Shown here in pieces: positions 25,548 to 34,588 of a DNA stretch of 64,000 nt. A program made the position numbers and the translations under genes. The notes under the pieces are model-generated. The model worked only from the letters and a program-made list of their open reading frames with translations, was not told the origin of the DNA and did not search any database. Positions within the stretch are counted from its first letter, which is position 1; each line of letters starts with the position of its first letter. Source of the stretch: Mesorhizobium sp. RMAD-H1 (GTDB lineage: Bacteria > Pseudomonadota > Alphaproteobacteria > Rhizobiales > Rhizobiaceae); the NCBI RefSeq assembly GCF_014191375.1, contig NZ_JACHWN010000001.1:620001-684000 (forward strand). Reading direction: 5' to 3'.

Positions 25548-27719
25548 TCAGAGCGCCGAGAGCCTGGTGCGCGCTGCCGGCGCGGTCAGTGGTGGCGCCG
25601 TCTTGAAAAGCTCGTGCAATTCCTTCAGCGTCTTTGTCGTCGTGCTGGAGAGGATGCGCGGCCGCTCGATCGGGCTTTGGTCTTCCGCCGGTTCCGACTT
25701 GCCCTTCGCGCCCTTGCCGGAGGCGACCTTCGCCGGATCGGGGAAGGATTTGTCGATGCCGGGTATCGGCTTCAGATCGATATTCTGGTGGGCGTAATTC
25801 ATCATCCGCTGCCATGTCATGGCCGGCAGAATGCCGCCGGTCAGGTTCTTCGTCGGCGCGAAGCTGTCATTGCCATACCAGACCGCCGCGGTGTAGTTGC
25901 CGGTGAAGCCGACGAACCATGCGTCGCGATAGCTCTGCGTCGTGCCGGTCTTGCCGGCCACGCGCGTCATCGGCAGGCCGGCGCGCCGGCCTGTGCCCCA
26001 TTCGGGAACCTGCACCAGCATGGAATTCATCTCGCCGACCGCTTTTTCCGAGAGCACGCGGCGCGGCTTTTCGCCGTCCCGCGCCCAGTCCCAGAGCACA
26101 TCGCCGCGCTGGTTCAGGATCTGCGTGAAGCCATGCCGCGTTCCGGCAAAACCGCCATTGGCGAAGACGTTATAGCCCGTCGCCTGGTCCATCACCGTCA
26201 TGCTGGAGGTGCCGAGCACCATCGTCTTGTGCGAGGAAACAGGGGATTCGATGCCCATGGCCTTGGTCAGAGCCACGATGGGCGCCGTCGTCAGATAATC
26301 CCGGGCAAGCCGCACCGGAACGGTGTTGAGCGATTTGACCAGCGCCGTCGTCAGATCCACCCGGCCGGCATAGGAGCGACCGTAATTGCGCGGCGACCAG
26401 TTGCCCCAGCTGATCGGCCCGTCGGAGACGACGCTCTTCGGCGTCATGCCCTTTTCCATGGCAGCGGCATAGACATAGGGTTTGAACGACGAGCCCGCCT
26501 GCCGTTGCGCTTTCGTGGCGCGGTTGAACTGGCTCTCGCCATAATCGCGCCCGCCGACGAGGGCACGCACGGCCCCGTCATTGTCCAGGACGACGGCGGC
26601 CGCCTGGGCGACCTGATACTCCTTGCCGTACTGGCGCAGATGGAACTCGATCGCTTCCTCGGCCGCCTTCTGCAGATTGCGGTCGAGCGTCGTGCGCACG
26701 ATGAGGGAGTGCTGCGGCACGTCTGCCGCTATCCTTTTCACTTCCTCGAAGGCCCAGTCGAGGAAATAGTCCGGACTTTCGTCCTTGCCGCGGTCGACGA
26801 CGCTTGCCGGGTGGCGCCTGGCGGCGATGACCTGTCCCTCGGTCATCAGCCCGCTCTGGACCATGTTGGAGAGAACCACATTGGCGCGGGCGCGCGCTGC
26901 CGGCAGGTTGACATGCGGCGCGAATTTCGCCGGCGCCTTGAACAACCCCGCCAGCATCGCGGCTTCCGCCAGCGACACGTCCTTGATGTTCTTGCCGAAA
27001 TAGAATTCCGATGCCGCCGCGATGCCGAACGTGCCGCCGCCCATATAGGCGCGGTCGAGATAGAGCTGCAGGATTTCCTTCTTGCTCATGTTGACCTCCA
27101 GCCAGAGGGCCAGGAAGGCCTCCTTGATCTTGCGCTCGATGGTGCGCTCATTGGAGAGAAACAGGTTCTTGGCGAGCTGCTGCGTGATCGTCGAGCCGCC
27201 CTGGACGACGGTGTTGGCGCGCACATTCTCCGTCATCGCGCGGGTGAGGCCGAGGAAGTCTATGCCGATATGATCGAAGAAGCGGCGGTCCTCCGTCCCC
27301 AGCACCGCCTTGATGACATGGTCCGGCAACTCGTCGATGGGAACCGCATCTCGATGGATGATGCCGCGCTGGCCGATCTCATTGCCGTAACGGTCGAGGA
27401 AGGTGACGGCGAAATCGTCCTGCGCGCGCCAGTCCTTTCGCGTTTCCTCAAAGGCGGGCAGCGCCAGCGCCAGAAGCAGCACCGAGCCGCCGACACCCAG
27501 GGTAAACCCCTCGTCGAGCAGTTCCACCACGAACCGGCGGAACCCGCGCACCCGGAAGCGGCGGAAGAAGATCGTGGTGTTCTCCCAGAATTCGGCAAGC
27601 GCAAATCGCAGATTGTAGAGCGCGCTGTCGATCCAGGCGTCGATGCCGATCAGTCGCGGGCTGCGGAACGGCTTGCGCGGCGCGGGGGATTTCTGCTGCA
27701 TTTTTCCGGGATTGCGCAT
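25548..27719 (-). CDS. Class A penicillin-binding protein (PBP1 family), bifunctional glycosyltransferase/transpeptidase
   Basis: A 723-residue cell-wall synthase with a membrane segment at about 73-90. The GT51 glycosyltransferase domain has catalytic Glu143 in TEDRRFFDH and the GGSTITQQLAKNLFLS motif at 174-190. The transpeptidase has Ser410-Ser-Phe-Lys413, SLN at 463-465 and KTG at 590-592, so both activities look intact. It polymerises glycan strands and cross-links peptides in the periplasm. From memory, a PBP1b-type gene lies between divJ and the GTA cluster in Agrobacterium. The start is uncertain: ATG 27719 is used here; ATG 27797 and TTG 27857 are in frame upstream. Confidence 0.92.
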   Translation of the reverse strand: MRNPGKMQQKSPAPRKPFRSPRLIGIDAWIDSALYNLRFALAEFWENTTIFFRRFRVRGFRRFVVELLDEGFTLGVGGSVLLLALALPAFEETRKDWRAQDDFAVTFLDRYGNEIGQRGIIHRDAVPIDELPDHVIKAVLGTEDRRFFDHIGIDFLGLTRAMTENVRANTVVQGGSTITQQLAKNLFLSNERTIERKIKEAFLALWLEVNMSKKEILQLYLDRAYMGGGTFGIAAASEFYFGKNIKDVSLAEAAMLAGLFKAPAKFAPHVNLPAARARANVVLSNMVQSGLMTEGQVIAARRHPASVVDRGKDESPDYFLDWAFEEVKRIAADVPQHSLIVRTTLDRNLQKAAEEAIEFHLRQYGKEYQVAQAAAVVLDNDGAVRALVGGRDYGESQFNRATKAQRQAGSSFKPYVYAAAMEKGMTPKSVVSDGPISWGNWSPRNYGRSYAGRVDLTTALVKSLNTVPVRLARDYLTTAPIVALTKAMGIESPVSSHKTMVLGTSSMTVMDQATGYNVFANGGFAGTRHGFTQILNQRGDVLWDWARDGEKPRRVLSEKAVGEMNSMLVQVPEWGTGRRAGLPMTRVAGKTGTTQSYRDAWFVGFTGNYTAAVWYGNDSFAPTKNLTGGILPAMTWQRMMNYAHQNIDLKPIPGIDKSFPDPAKVASGKGAKGKSEPAEDQSPIERPRILSSTTTKTLKELHELFKTAPPLTAPAARTRLSAL

Positions 27720-27952
27720 GAATTCTGGTTTCGGCGAGGGTTGATCCCTGGTGATCGCCTCGATGCCGCCTCTCGCTCCATCCGTGTGGGACGACATCGC
27801 GTTGCACGCGCTGATGAGCCACACCGCCACAACCGAATTGTGTCGTATTTGAGCCAAAACGGCAAGCGCAGAGGAGGAATATGGTAACCATTTTCGGAAG
27901 ACCGTCTCTTTCGTGCCACGGGAAGGAAAATCCGTATTTAGGAAAATAATCC

Positions 27953-27981
27953 TTGACAGCGTGACGGTGCTTTGCTAGGGT
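27953..27981 (+). promoter_or_regulatory. Sigma70-type promoter of the GTA cluster
   Basis: TTGACA (27953-27958), 17-base spacer, TAGGGT (27976-27981). It points into the GTA operon, leaving a leader of about 130 nt that holds two hairpins: TTCTCGG/CCGAGAA (28020-28039) and AGCGC-AAA-GCGCT (28053-28065). No other gene on the plus strand could use it. Confidence 0.6.
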
Positions 27982-28122
27982 TCAGCTATCGTCACAAAAG
28001 TGTATCTAAACCTTCGTCTTTCTCGGCCTCTCCCGAGAATCTGCGACGGTGGAGCGCAAAGCGCTGTTTCGTCATCTATGGCAGATCCTCGCGACAAGCC
28101 CGGATGGCGACGGGAAATCATC

Positions 28123-28635
28123 ATGACAGCACCAGCCAATCCCGGCGGCCGCGCCCGCGCGGGCTACCATGTCACGCGCAAATATGGCGTGCCGCATGCG
28201 GATATCGCCTTTCTCCTGAACATCGAGGAGAAGACCTATCTCCGCCGCCTGCGCCTGTCGGGGTTCGATCCCGACGCGGCCATACGTTCCGACCGGCTTC
28301 CCGACATGGAAGGGATATTGGCGAATATCCGCACCGAGCTGCTGCGCCTCACGGAAGGCGGCAAGGTGCCGGACAAGGGCGCTGCCGATGCGCTGACATC
28401 GCTGGCGCGGGCGCTGAAGACGGTCATGGAACTGGCGCGTGAGAGCACGCCGCCTCCCGCAATGGAAACCGCCCCGGCGACGGTCACGCCGGAAGAGCTG
28501 CGCGAGGCGCTGGCGCGTATCGACAGGAGGATCAACGAACTTGCAGATGTCCGGGCAGCCGAGATTATCCGACGTCGGCTTGACGGACCAGATGGCGATC
28601 GTGTTGACGAGGGAGTGGTTCTGCGAGGGACGTGA
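28123..28635 (+). CDS. GTA small terminase subunit (g1-like)
   Basis: A 170-residue protein in the position of RcGTA g1, which is the small terminase TerS. Residues about 12-45 (YHVTRKYGVPHADIAFLLNI) look like a DNA-binding helix-turn-helix. Helical segments from 60 to 110 and 125 to 155 would form the oligomerisation core. TerS recognises DNA and stimulates packaging; in GTAs it lacks strong site specificity, which gives random packaging. The ATG at 28123 is chosen because upstream residues (from a GTG near 28000) look non-conserved. It overlaps the large terminase gene by 89 bases in another frame. Confidence 0.65.
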   Translation: MTAPANPGGRARAGYHVTRKYGVPHADIAFLLNIEEKTYLRRLRLSGFDPDAAIRSDRLPDMEGILANIRTELLRLTEGGKVPDKGAADALTSLARALKTVMELARESTPPPAMETAPATVTPEELREALARIDRRINELADVRAAEIIRRRLDGPDGDRVDEGVVLRGT

Positions 28636-29836
28636 CGCCCAGCAGCCGCCGATGGCGCCCTGGCGCACCTGGCTGGTGCTCGGCGGGCGGGGCTCGGGCA
28701 AGACCCGCACCGGGGCGGAATGGGTGGCGGGCATGGCGACGGGGCTGCCGACCCTCGCCCCGGAGAAATGCGGCCATATCGCCCTTGTCGGCGAGACGCT
28801 TGCCGATGTGCGCGAAGTGATGGTGGAGGGGCCTTCGGGCATCCTTTCCGTCTCGCGCTGCGAGCGGCCCCGGCTCGAGGCGAGCCGGCGTCGGCTCGTC
28901 TGGGAAAGCACCGGCGCGGTGGCGTCGTTCTTCTCCTCCGAGGACCCCGACAGCCTGCGCGGCCCGCAATTCGATGCCGCCTGGTGCGACGAACTGGCCA
29001 AGTGGAAGCATCCGCAGGAGACCTGGGACATGCTGCAGTTCGGGTTGAGGCTGGGGCAAGACCCGCGTGCCGTGGTCACCACCACGCCGCGCCCGGTCAG
29101 CCTGCTGCGCGCGCTTCTTGCCGACAAATCCATACCCGTGACGCGGATGCGCACGGTGGAGAATGCCGATCACCTCGCGCCCGGCTTTATCGGGATGATC
29201 GAGGAGCGTTATGCGGGGTCGCGGCTCGGACGGCAGGAACTCGACGGCGAATTGATCGAGGATCGCGCCGATGCGCTCTGGTCGCGCGGGCTGATCGAGA
29301 GCCTTATCTGCAAGACGGTTCCGCCATTGAAACGCATCGTCGTGGCGGTCGATCCACCGGCGAGCGCGGGAAGGAATTCCGACGCATGCGGCATCGCCGC
29401 AGCCGGTATGGACTATGACGGCTTCGGCTGGGTTCTGGCCGACGAAAGCCTGGTCCAGGCCAAGCCATATCAATGGGCGCGCGCGGCAATCGGGCTCTAC
29501 CACCGCCTCAAGGCGGATATGATCATCGCCGAGGTCAACCAGGGCGGCGACATGGTGGCAGCGGTGATCGCCGCTGAAGATCATTCCGTCCCCGTCCGCC
29601 CCGTGCGGGCGATGCGCGGCAAATGGCTTCGCGCCGAGCCGGTCGCCGCCCTCTACGAGCAGGGCCGCATCCGCCATGCCGGGCGCTTTCCGGCGCTCGA
29701 AGACGAAATGTGCGATTTCGCGCCCGGCGGCCTGTCCTCCGGCCGCTCGCCGGATCGGCTGGACGCGCTCGTCTGGGCGTTGAACGAGCTGATGCTGGGC
29801 AGGGACAGGATGCCGAGGATCAGGCGCCTGGAATAG
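28547..29836 (+). CDS. GTA large terminase (DNA-packaging ATPase/nuclease)
   Basis: A 429-residue motor protein. Walker A is GGRGSGKT at 46-53 and Walker B is WCDE with D148/E149. The C-terminal RNase H-like nuclease begins at VAVDPPAS, with further acidic residues in IIAEVNQGGD and RSPDRLDALVWAL. It pumps DNA into the prohead and cuts it. The start is ambiguous: ATG 28547, or TTG 28541, which sits 10 bases after AGGAGG. All catalytic motifs are intact, so packaging competence is plausible. Confidence 0.95.
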   Translation: MSGQPRLSDVGLTDQMAIVLTREWFCEGRDAQQPPMAPWRTWLVLGGRGSGKTRTGAEWVAGMATGLPTLAPEKCGHIALVGETLADVREVMVEGPSGILSVSRCERPRLEASRRRLVWESTGAVASFFSSEDPDSLRGPQFDAAWCDELAKWKHPQETWDMLQFGLRLGQDPRAVVTTTPRPVSLLRALLADKSIPVTRMRTVENADHLAPGFIGMIEERYAGSRLGRQELDGELIEDRADALWSRGLIESLICKTVPPLKRIVVAVDPPASAGRNSDACGIAAAGMDYDGFGWVLADESLVQAKPYQWARAAIGLYHRLKADMIIAEVNQGGDMVAAVIAAEDHSVPVRPVRAMRGKWLRAEPVAALYEQGRIRHAGRFPALEDEMCDFAPGGLSSGRSPDRLDALVWALNELMLGRDRMPRIRRLE

Positions 29837-29910
29837 TGGTGGTCCCGGAGGAGCTCGAATCTCTCCGGCAGCCCGACAAATTTTCATCACACGACAGGAA
29901 AGGCCATCCG

Positions 29911-31080
29911 ATGGCGTTGAAATGGCCGTGGCGCTGGCGCGCCGCGAACGCTCCCCTACGCACGCCTGTCCAGCAGGACGTGAAATCCGCGACCGGCTTC
30001 GTGGCGCTGCATGTGGAACGCAGCGCATCCTGGATTGCGCGGGACTATCCGACACTGGCGCGCGAAGGCTTCATGCGCAACCCGGTCGTCCATCGCGCGG
30101 TGCGCATGATCGCAGAGGCGGCGAGCGCGGTGCCCTGGCTCCTCTACGAAGGCTCGACCGAGCATGAAGCCCATCCGCTGCTCGATCTGCTCGCCAGCCC
30201 GCGGCGGGGGACGAACGGCACTGCGTTTTTCGAGATGCTCTATGGCCATCTGCTCCTCTCCGGCAATGCCTATGTCGAGCGGGTCGAAGCGGCGGGCGGC
30301 GCACGCGAGCTGCACCTTTTGCGGCCCGAGCGCGTCACCATCGAGACGGATCAGGAGGGATGGCCGCAGGCGCTCACCTATCGCTGTGGCACGGTCAAGC
30401 GCACCGTGCCTCTCGAAGAGCCGGCTGGCGGGCAGGCGCTGCATCTGAGCCTCTTCCATCCGCTCGACGATCACTATGGCTTCGCGCCCCTCGAAGCGGC
30501 GCTGATGGCGCTCGACATCCACAATGCGGCAGGCGCCTGGAACAAGGCGCTGCTCGACAATTCCGCGCGCCCTTCCGGTGCCCTGGTCTATGCGCCCAAG
30601 GACGGCGGCAATCTGACCGAGGAGCAGTTCGCAAGGCTCAAGGCCGAGCTGGAGGATGGCTATACGGGTGCGGCCGGGGCGGGGCGTCCGCTGCTGCTGG
30701 AAGGCGGGCTCGACTGGAAAGCGATGGGGCTCAGTCCCCGCGACATGGATTTCATCGAGGCGAAGAATGCCGCAAGCCGCGATATCGCGCTCGCCTTCGG
30801 CGTGCCGCCGATGCTGCTCGGCATCCCGGGCGACAACACCTATGCCAACTATGCCGAGGCCAACCGCGCCTTCTACCGGCTGACCGTGCTGCCGCTGATC
30901 GCGCGCACCGCCAGGGCATTCAGCAACTGGCTTGGGCCGCTCTATGGCGACGATCTCAGGCTGGAACATGATTACGACCGCATCGAAGGGTTGTCAGTGG
31001 AACGCGACGCGCTCTGGCAGCGCATTTCCAACGCCTCCTTCCTGACCGATGACGAGAAGCGGCAGGCGGTGGGCTACTGA
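29911..31080 (+). CDS. GTA portal protein (HK97 family)
   Basis: A 389-residue portal of the HK97 family that forms the dodecameric DNA gate at the head vertex and anchors terminase and tail. Typical signatures are RNPVVHRAVRMIAEAASAVPWLLY near the start, LLSGNAYVER, and GVPPMLLGIPGDNTYANYAEA in the C-terminal half. The ATG at 29911 has AGGAAAGG upstream; the same frame is open earlier but that part is the shadow of the terminase gene. It follows the terminase by 74 bases. Confidence 0.94.
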   Translation: MALKWPWRWRAANAPLRTPVQQDVKSATGFVALHVERSASWIARDYPTLAREGFMRNPVVHRAVRMIAEAASAVPWLLYEGSTEHEAHPLLDLLASPRRGTNGTAFFEMLYGHLLLSGNAYVERVEAAGGARELHLLRPERVTIETDQEGWPQALTYRCGTVKRTVPLEEPAGGQALHLSLFHPLDDHYGFAPLEAALMALDIHNAAGAWNKALLDNSARPSGALVYAPKDGGNLTEEQFARLKAELEDGYTGAAGAGRPLLLEGGLDWKAMGLSPRDMDFIEAKNAASRDIALAFGVPPMLLGIPGDNTYANYAEANRAFYRLTVLPLIARTARAFSNWLGPLYGDDLRLEHDYDRIEGLSVERDALWQRISNASFLTDDEKRQAVGY

Positions 31081-31112
31081 AATGGGGGCTTCACCAACAA
31101 TGGAGGAAACCC

Positions 31113-31496
31113 ATGAGCGCGATACATGAACCGGGTTTGATGGGCGATACGGCATGGGTGTTGCTGGCGAAGGCGGCCGGCGCGGTCGCCGGTTCCGCCG
31201 TGTCGCTCGCCTATATGCTGCCCAAGGGAAAGCAGGAGGCGGCGATCCGCTTCGCCGTCGGCATCATCTGCGGCCTGGTCTTCGGCGGGGCGGCGGGCGT
31301 CAAGATCGCCGAGGAGCTCGCGATCGACGGTAATCTCGGCAAGGCGGAACTGATGCTGATGGGGTCGGCCGCCGCGAGCGTCGCGGCCTGGTCGGCGCTC
31401 GGCATCTTCAACCGTTTCACGGAGCGCATGAAGGCCATGCCGCTTCCCGAATTGATCCCAGAGCCACAGGAAAGGAAGATCCGCGATGAAGGCTGA
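31113..31496 (+). CDS. DUF6107 membrane protein in the GTA cluster (g3.5 position)
   Basis: A 127-residue protein with two to three hydrophobic segments: about 14-32 (WVLLAKAAGAVAGSAVSLAY), 44-65 (AIRFAVGIICGLVFGGAAGV) and 82-100 (LMLMGSAAASVAAWSALGIF). It sits where RcGTA has g3.5 and I believe it matches DUF6107. A small membrane protein between portal and protease could be holin-like, but that is speculation. The ATG at 31113 has GGAGGAAA upstream, and the stop overlaps the protease gene by 11 bases. Confidence 0.8.
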   Translation: MSAIHEPGLMGDTAWVLLAKAAGAVAGSAVSLAYMLPKGKQEAAIRFAVGIICGLVFGGAAGVKIAEELAIDGNLGKAELMLMGSAAASVAAWSALGIFNRFTERMKAMPLPELIPEPQERKIRDEG

Positions 31497-32190
31497 GCGG
31501 GCGAAGCTGCGGCTTGAGACGAAACTGGCCGGTCTGGCGCTTGATCAGGTGGATATCGACGGCAGCTTTTCCGGCTATGCCAGCCTCTTCGGCGAGGTGG
31601 ATCTCGGCCGTGACATCATCGAGCCGGGCGCCTTCGCGAAGTCGCTGAAGGCCCGCGGCACGTCCGGCATCCGCATGCTGTGGCAGCACGATGCCAACGA
31701 GCCGATCGGCGTGTGGACCGTGATCAGGGAGGATTCCCGTGGCCTTTTCGTTGAGGGGCGATTGGCCAAGGGTGTGCCCAGGGCGCGCGATGCGCTGGAG
31801 CTGATGCGCACCGGCGCTCTCGACGGGCTCTCCGTCGGCTTTCGCACCGTACGTGCCCGCAAGGAGACGCGGACCGGGATCCGCCGCATCGTCGAAGCCG
31901 ATCTATGGGAAATCTCGGTGGTGACTTTTCCCATGCTGCCCTCGGCCCGTATCGCGAACGTCAAGGCGCGGGCGCTGCCGACGACAAGGGAATTCGAGCG
32001 CTGGCTCACGCGGGATGCGGGGCTCAGCCGCAATGAGGCGCGCACCGTGATCGCCAAGGGCTACGCGGCGGTTGCGGGCGCTCATTCAAGCGATCGGGCA
32101 GATGGGCGGGATGCCGTTTCTGCCGCAACCGAAACGCTGGCCGGGCGCATCCGCGCCGCCGCCGGCAAATTTCATGAGAAGGAACGATAA
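31486..32190 (+). CDS. GTA prohead protease (HK97/S78 family)
   Basis: A 234-residue maturation protease that cleaves the capsid protein's N-terminal delta domain and probably itself. The catalytic pair is visible as His68 in LWQHDANEPIG and Ser116 in LDGLSVGF. The fold region is residues 1-155, and the C-terminal 80 residues are the usual disposable tail. It overlaps the upstream gene by 11 bases and shares one base with the capsid start (TAATG). Confidence 0.94.
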   Translation: MKAERAKLRLETKLAGLALDQVDIDGSFSGYASLFGEVDLGRDIIEPGAFAKSLKARGTSGIRMLWQHDANEPIGVWTVIREDSRGLFVEGRLAKGVPRARDALELMRTGALDGLSVGFRTVRARKETRTGIRRIVEADLWEISVVTFPMLPSARIANVKARALPTTREFERWLTRDAGLSRNEARTVIAKGYAAVAGAHSSDRADGRDAVSAATETLAGRIRAAAGKFHEKER

Positions 32191-33452
32191 TGCAGGAAAC
32201 AACGAACACGGCGCCCGAGAAGAAGGGCGTCGAGATCAAGGCGCTCGGCAATGCGCAGGACGTGGCCGAGGCTTTCGACGAGTTCATGTCGGCTTTCGAG
32301 GCTTTCAAGCAGGCCAATGACGAGCGTCTGGAACAGATCGAGAACCGCGTCGGACCCGATGTGCTGACCGTCGAAAAGGTCGATCGCATCAATCGCAGCC
32401 TGGAGGAGCAGAAGCAGGCGCTCGATCAGATGCTCCTGAAGCAGGCCCGTCCGGCTCTGGGCCGGGGCAGCCCGGTCGCCTCGCTCGAACACAAGAACGC
32501 TTTCGAAACCTATGTGCGCCGGGGCGACGAGCAGGCGCTGCGCGGGCTGGAGGCGAAGGCCCATTCCTATGGTTCGGGTCCTGATGGCGGTTATCTGGTG
32601 CCGGCGGAGATCGAAACCGAGATCGGCAGGCGGCTCGCCAGGCTTTCGCCGATCCGCTCCGTTGCTTCTGTACGGCAGGTCTCCGGCGCCGTGCTGAAGA
32701 AGCCGTTCTCGATCAGCGGTCCGGCGGTCGGCTGGGTGGGAGAGACGGAGGCACGTCCCGAAACCGCGTCGGGCACGCTCGCCGAGCTGCAGTTCCCGAC
32801 GATGGAGCTCTATGCCATGCCCGCCGCGACGGCCTCGCTTCTCGATGACGCGGCGGTCGATGTCGAGCAATGGATCTCGGCGGAAGTGGAGACGGCCTTC
32901 GCCGAACAGGAAAGCGCGGCTTTCGTCAATGGCGACGGCGTCAACAAGCCGCGTGGCTTTCTCGATTATGAATGCGTCGCGGAAGCCGATTGGGAATGGG
33001 GCAAGCTCGGCCATCTCGTGACCGGCGTTGCCGGCGGATTGCCGGCCGAAGACGCTTCCGACGTACTGATCGATCTCGTCTATTCCCTGAAGGCGGGCTA
33101 TCGCCAGAATGCCAGTTGGGTGATGAACCGCAAGACGCAGGCCGCACTTCGCAAGATCAAGGACAGGGACGGCAATTATCTCTGGCAGCCACCGGCTGTG
33201 GTGGGAGAAAAGGCATCGCTGATGGGCTTCGCCCTCCTCGAGGCCGAGGACATGCCGGATATGGCGGAGGATGCAACCGCCATCGCCTTTGGCGATTTCA
33301 GCCGCGGCTATCTGGTCGTCGACCGCACCGGCGTCCGTGTCCTGCGCGATCCCTATTCCGCCAAGCCCTATGTGCTGTTCTATACGACCAAGCGCGTCGG
33401 CGGCGGCGTCCAGGATTTCGATGCCATCAAGCTCCTGAAGTTTGGGGCTTGA
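32190..33452 (+). CDS. GTA major capsid protein (HK97 fold)
   Basis: A 420-residue HK97-family capsid protein. The N-terminal 90 residues are a coiled-coil scaffolding (delta) domain (EAFDEFMSAFEAFKQ, then LEEQKQALDQML). The mature domain begins near the NAFETYVRRGDEQALRGLEAK region and includes GGYLVPAEIETEI and a C-terminal FGDFSRGYLVVDR segment. The arrangement predicts cleavage by the upstream protease. It starts one base before the protease stop ends. A palindromic repeat follows within 17 bases. Confidence 0.95.
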   Translation: MQETTNTAPEKKGVEIKALGNAQDVAEAFDEFMSAFEAFKQANDERLEQIENRVGPDVLTVEKVDRINRSLEEQKQALDQMLLKQARPALGRGSPVASLEHKNAFETYVRRGDEQALRGLEAKAHSYGSGPDGGYLVPAEIETEIGRRLARLSPIRSVASVRQVSGAVLKKPFSISGPAVGWVGETEARPETASGTLAELQFPTMELYAMPAATASLLDDAAVDVEQWISAEVETAFAEQESAAFVNGDGVNKPRGFLDYECVAEADWEWGKLGHLVTGVAGGLPAEDASDVLIDLVYSLKAGYRQNASWVMNRKTQAALRKIKDRDGNYLWQPPAVVGEKASLMGFALLEAEDMPDMAEDATAIAFGDFSRGYLVVDRTGVRVLRDPYSAKPYVLFYTTKRVGGGVQDFDAIKLLKFGA

Positions 33453-33469
33453 GGCGGATCAGTAGATAG

Positions 33470-33660
33470 AAACCTCGGCGGGACAGCGCCCCCCTCTGTC
33501 CTGCCGGACATCTCCCCGCAAGGGGGAGATTGGCTAATACGGCCCTCGGCGCCCGCTCTGCAACGCTTGCGTTTGGTGCCGGGCGTTGATGAGAGCGTAA
33601 TCTCCCCCTCGCGGGGGAGATGGGCGGCAGCCCAGAGGGGGCGTTGTCCCGCTGGCGTTT
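33470..33660. repeat. RIME-like palindromic element (copy 2), inside the GTA cluster
   Basis: About 191 bp between capsid and adaptor genes. The left end is AAACCTCGGCGGGACAGCG and the right end TTGTCCCGCTGGCGTTT. Inner hairpins are CTCCCCGCAAGGGGGAG and CTCCCCCTCGCGGGGGAG. As RNA it would form two strong stem-loops directly after the capsid gene. Clear homology to the copies at 7858 and 54470. Confidence 0.85.
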
Positions 33661-33689
33661 ATCGTTTCTCATCCCACAAGGACTCCCCC

Positions 33690-34256
33690 ATGACCATGCA
33701 TTTGATCACGCCGCCGGCGGTCGAGCCGGTGACGCTCGCGGAAGCACGTGCATTTCTCAAACTTTCCACCGAGAGCGAGGACACCATTGTGCAACAGCTC
33801 CTGCGCACGGCACGCGAGGTGGTGGAAGGCCAAACCGGACTGGCGCTGATCAGCCAGACCTGGCGACTCCATCTCGACCGCTGGCCGCGTTCGGGGCGCA
33901 TCGCGCTCTTCCGTTATCCCGTCCAGGAGATCGTGGCGGTGACGGCCTATGGGCCCGATGGCACGCCGGTGGAGATCAGTACGGGCGAGCGGCGCCTGCA
34001 CAAGGGTGAGCGGCCGCAGCGGCTTTATCTCAGCCAGCGCCCAGGCTCGTCCTCCCTCGGCGGGCTGGAGATCGATTTCGTGGCGGGATTCGGCGAAACC
34101 GGCGCGGATGTGCCGGATGCGTTGAAGCACGCCATCCTGACGCTCCTTGCTCATCTCTACGAGTTCCGCGGTGCGTTCGATGGCGAGGTGCAGCCGGTCT
34201 CGTTCCCGCCGGCCTTTGACCGCCTCGTCGATATCTGGCGGAGGATTTCGCTATGA
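33690..34256 (+). CDS. GTA head-tail adaptor/connector (g6-like)
   Basis: A 188-residue protein of the gp6-like head-tail connector family: an N-terminal LAEARAFLKLSTESEDTIVQQLLRTAREVVE helical region, then QTWRLHLDRWP and IALFRYPVQEI strands. It binds under the portal ring. The ATG at 33690 has AAGGA upstream; the open frame before it is repeat sequence. Its stop overlaps the stopper start (ATGA). Confidence 0.9.
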   Translation: MTMHLITPPAVEPVTLAEARAFLKLSTESEDTIVQQLLRTAREVVEGQTGLALISQTWRLHLDRWPRSGRIALFRYPVQEIVAVTAYGPDGTPVEISTGERRLHKGERPQRLYLSQRPGSSSLGGLEIDFVAGFGETGADVPDALKHAILTLLAHLYEFRGAFDGEVQPVSFPPAFDRLVDIWRRISL

Positions 34257-34588
34257 ACACGGTCTTCATCGATGCCGGGCGGTTGCGAACCGAGCTGGCG
34301 CTCGAACGGCTCCGGCCGGTCGCCGATGGCATCGGAGGCTATACGGAGACATGGGAGGAGGTTGCCACTCTTTGGGGGCGCATCGAGCCTGTTTCCGACA
34401 CGGCGCGCCATTTCGGGGGGCAGCCGCTCGAAGAGATCACCCACCGCATCACAGTGCGCTTCCGCAGCGATGTCGAAAGCGGCATGCGGCTGCGCAAAGG
34501 CGGGCGGCATTTCATGATCCTCACCGTTCATGATCCTGATGAAAGCGGCCGCTACAGTCTGTGCCGGGTGCGGGAGGAGGGCCGATGA
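34253..34588 (+). CDS. GTA head closure/stopper protein (g7-like)
   Basis: A 111-residue SPP1 gp16-like head closure protein with the characteristic WEEVATLWGRIEPVS segment and ITHRITVRFRSDVESGMRL, RKGGRHFMILTVHDPDE strands. It closes the portal channel after packaging and joins the tail. Coupled to the adaptor by a 4-base overlap. Confidence 0.9.
   Translation: MNTVFIDAGRLRTELALERLRPVADGIGGYTETWEEVATLWGRIEPVSDTARHFGGQPLEEITHRITVRFRSDVESGMRLRKGGRHFMILTVHDPDESGRYSLCRVREEGR

Noticed and set aside
25614-27887. 757-codon open frame opposite the penicillin-binding protein
   Set aside because: Antisense shadow; the minus-strand gene carries all glycosyltransferase and transpeptidase motifs.
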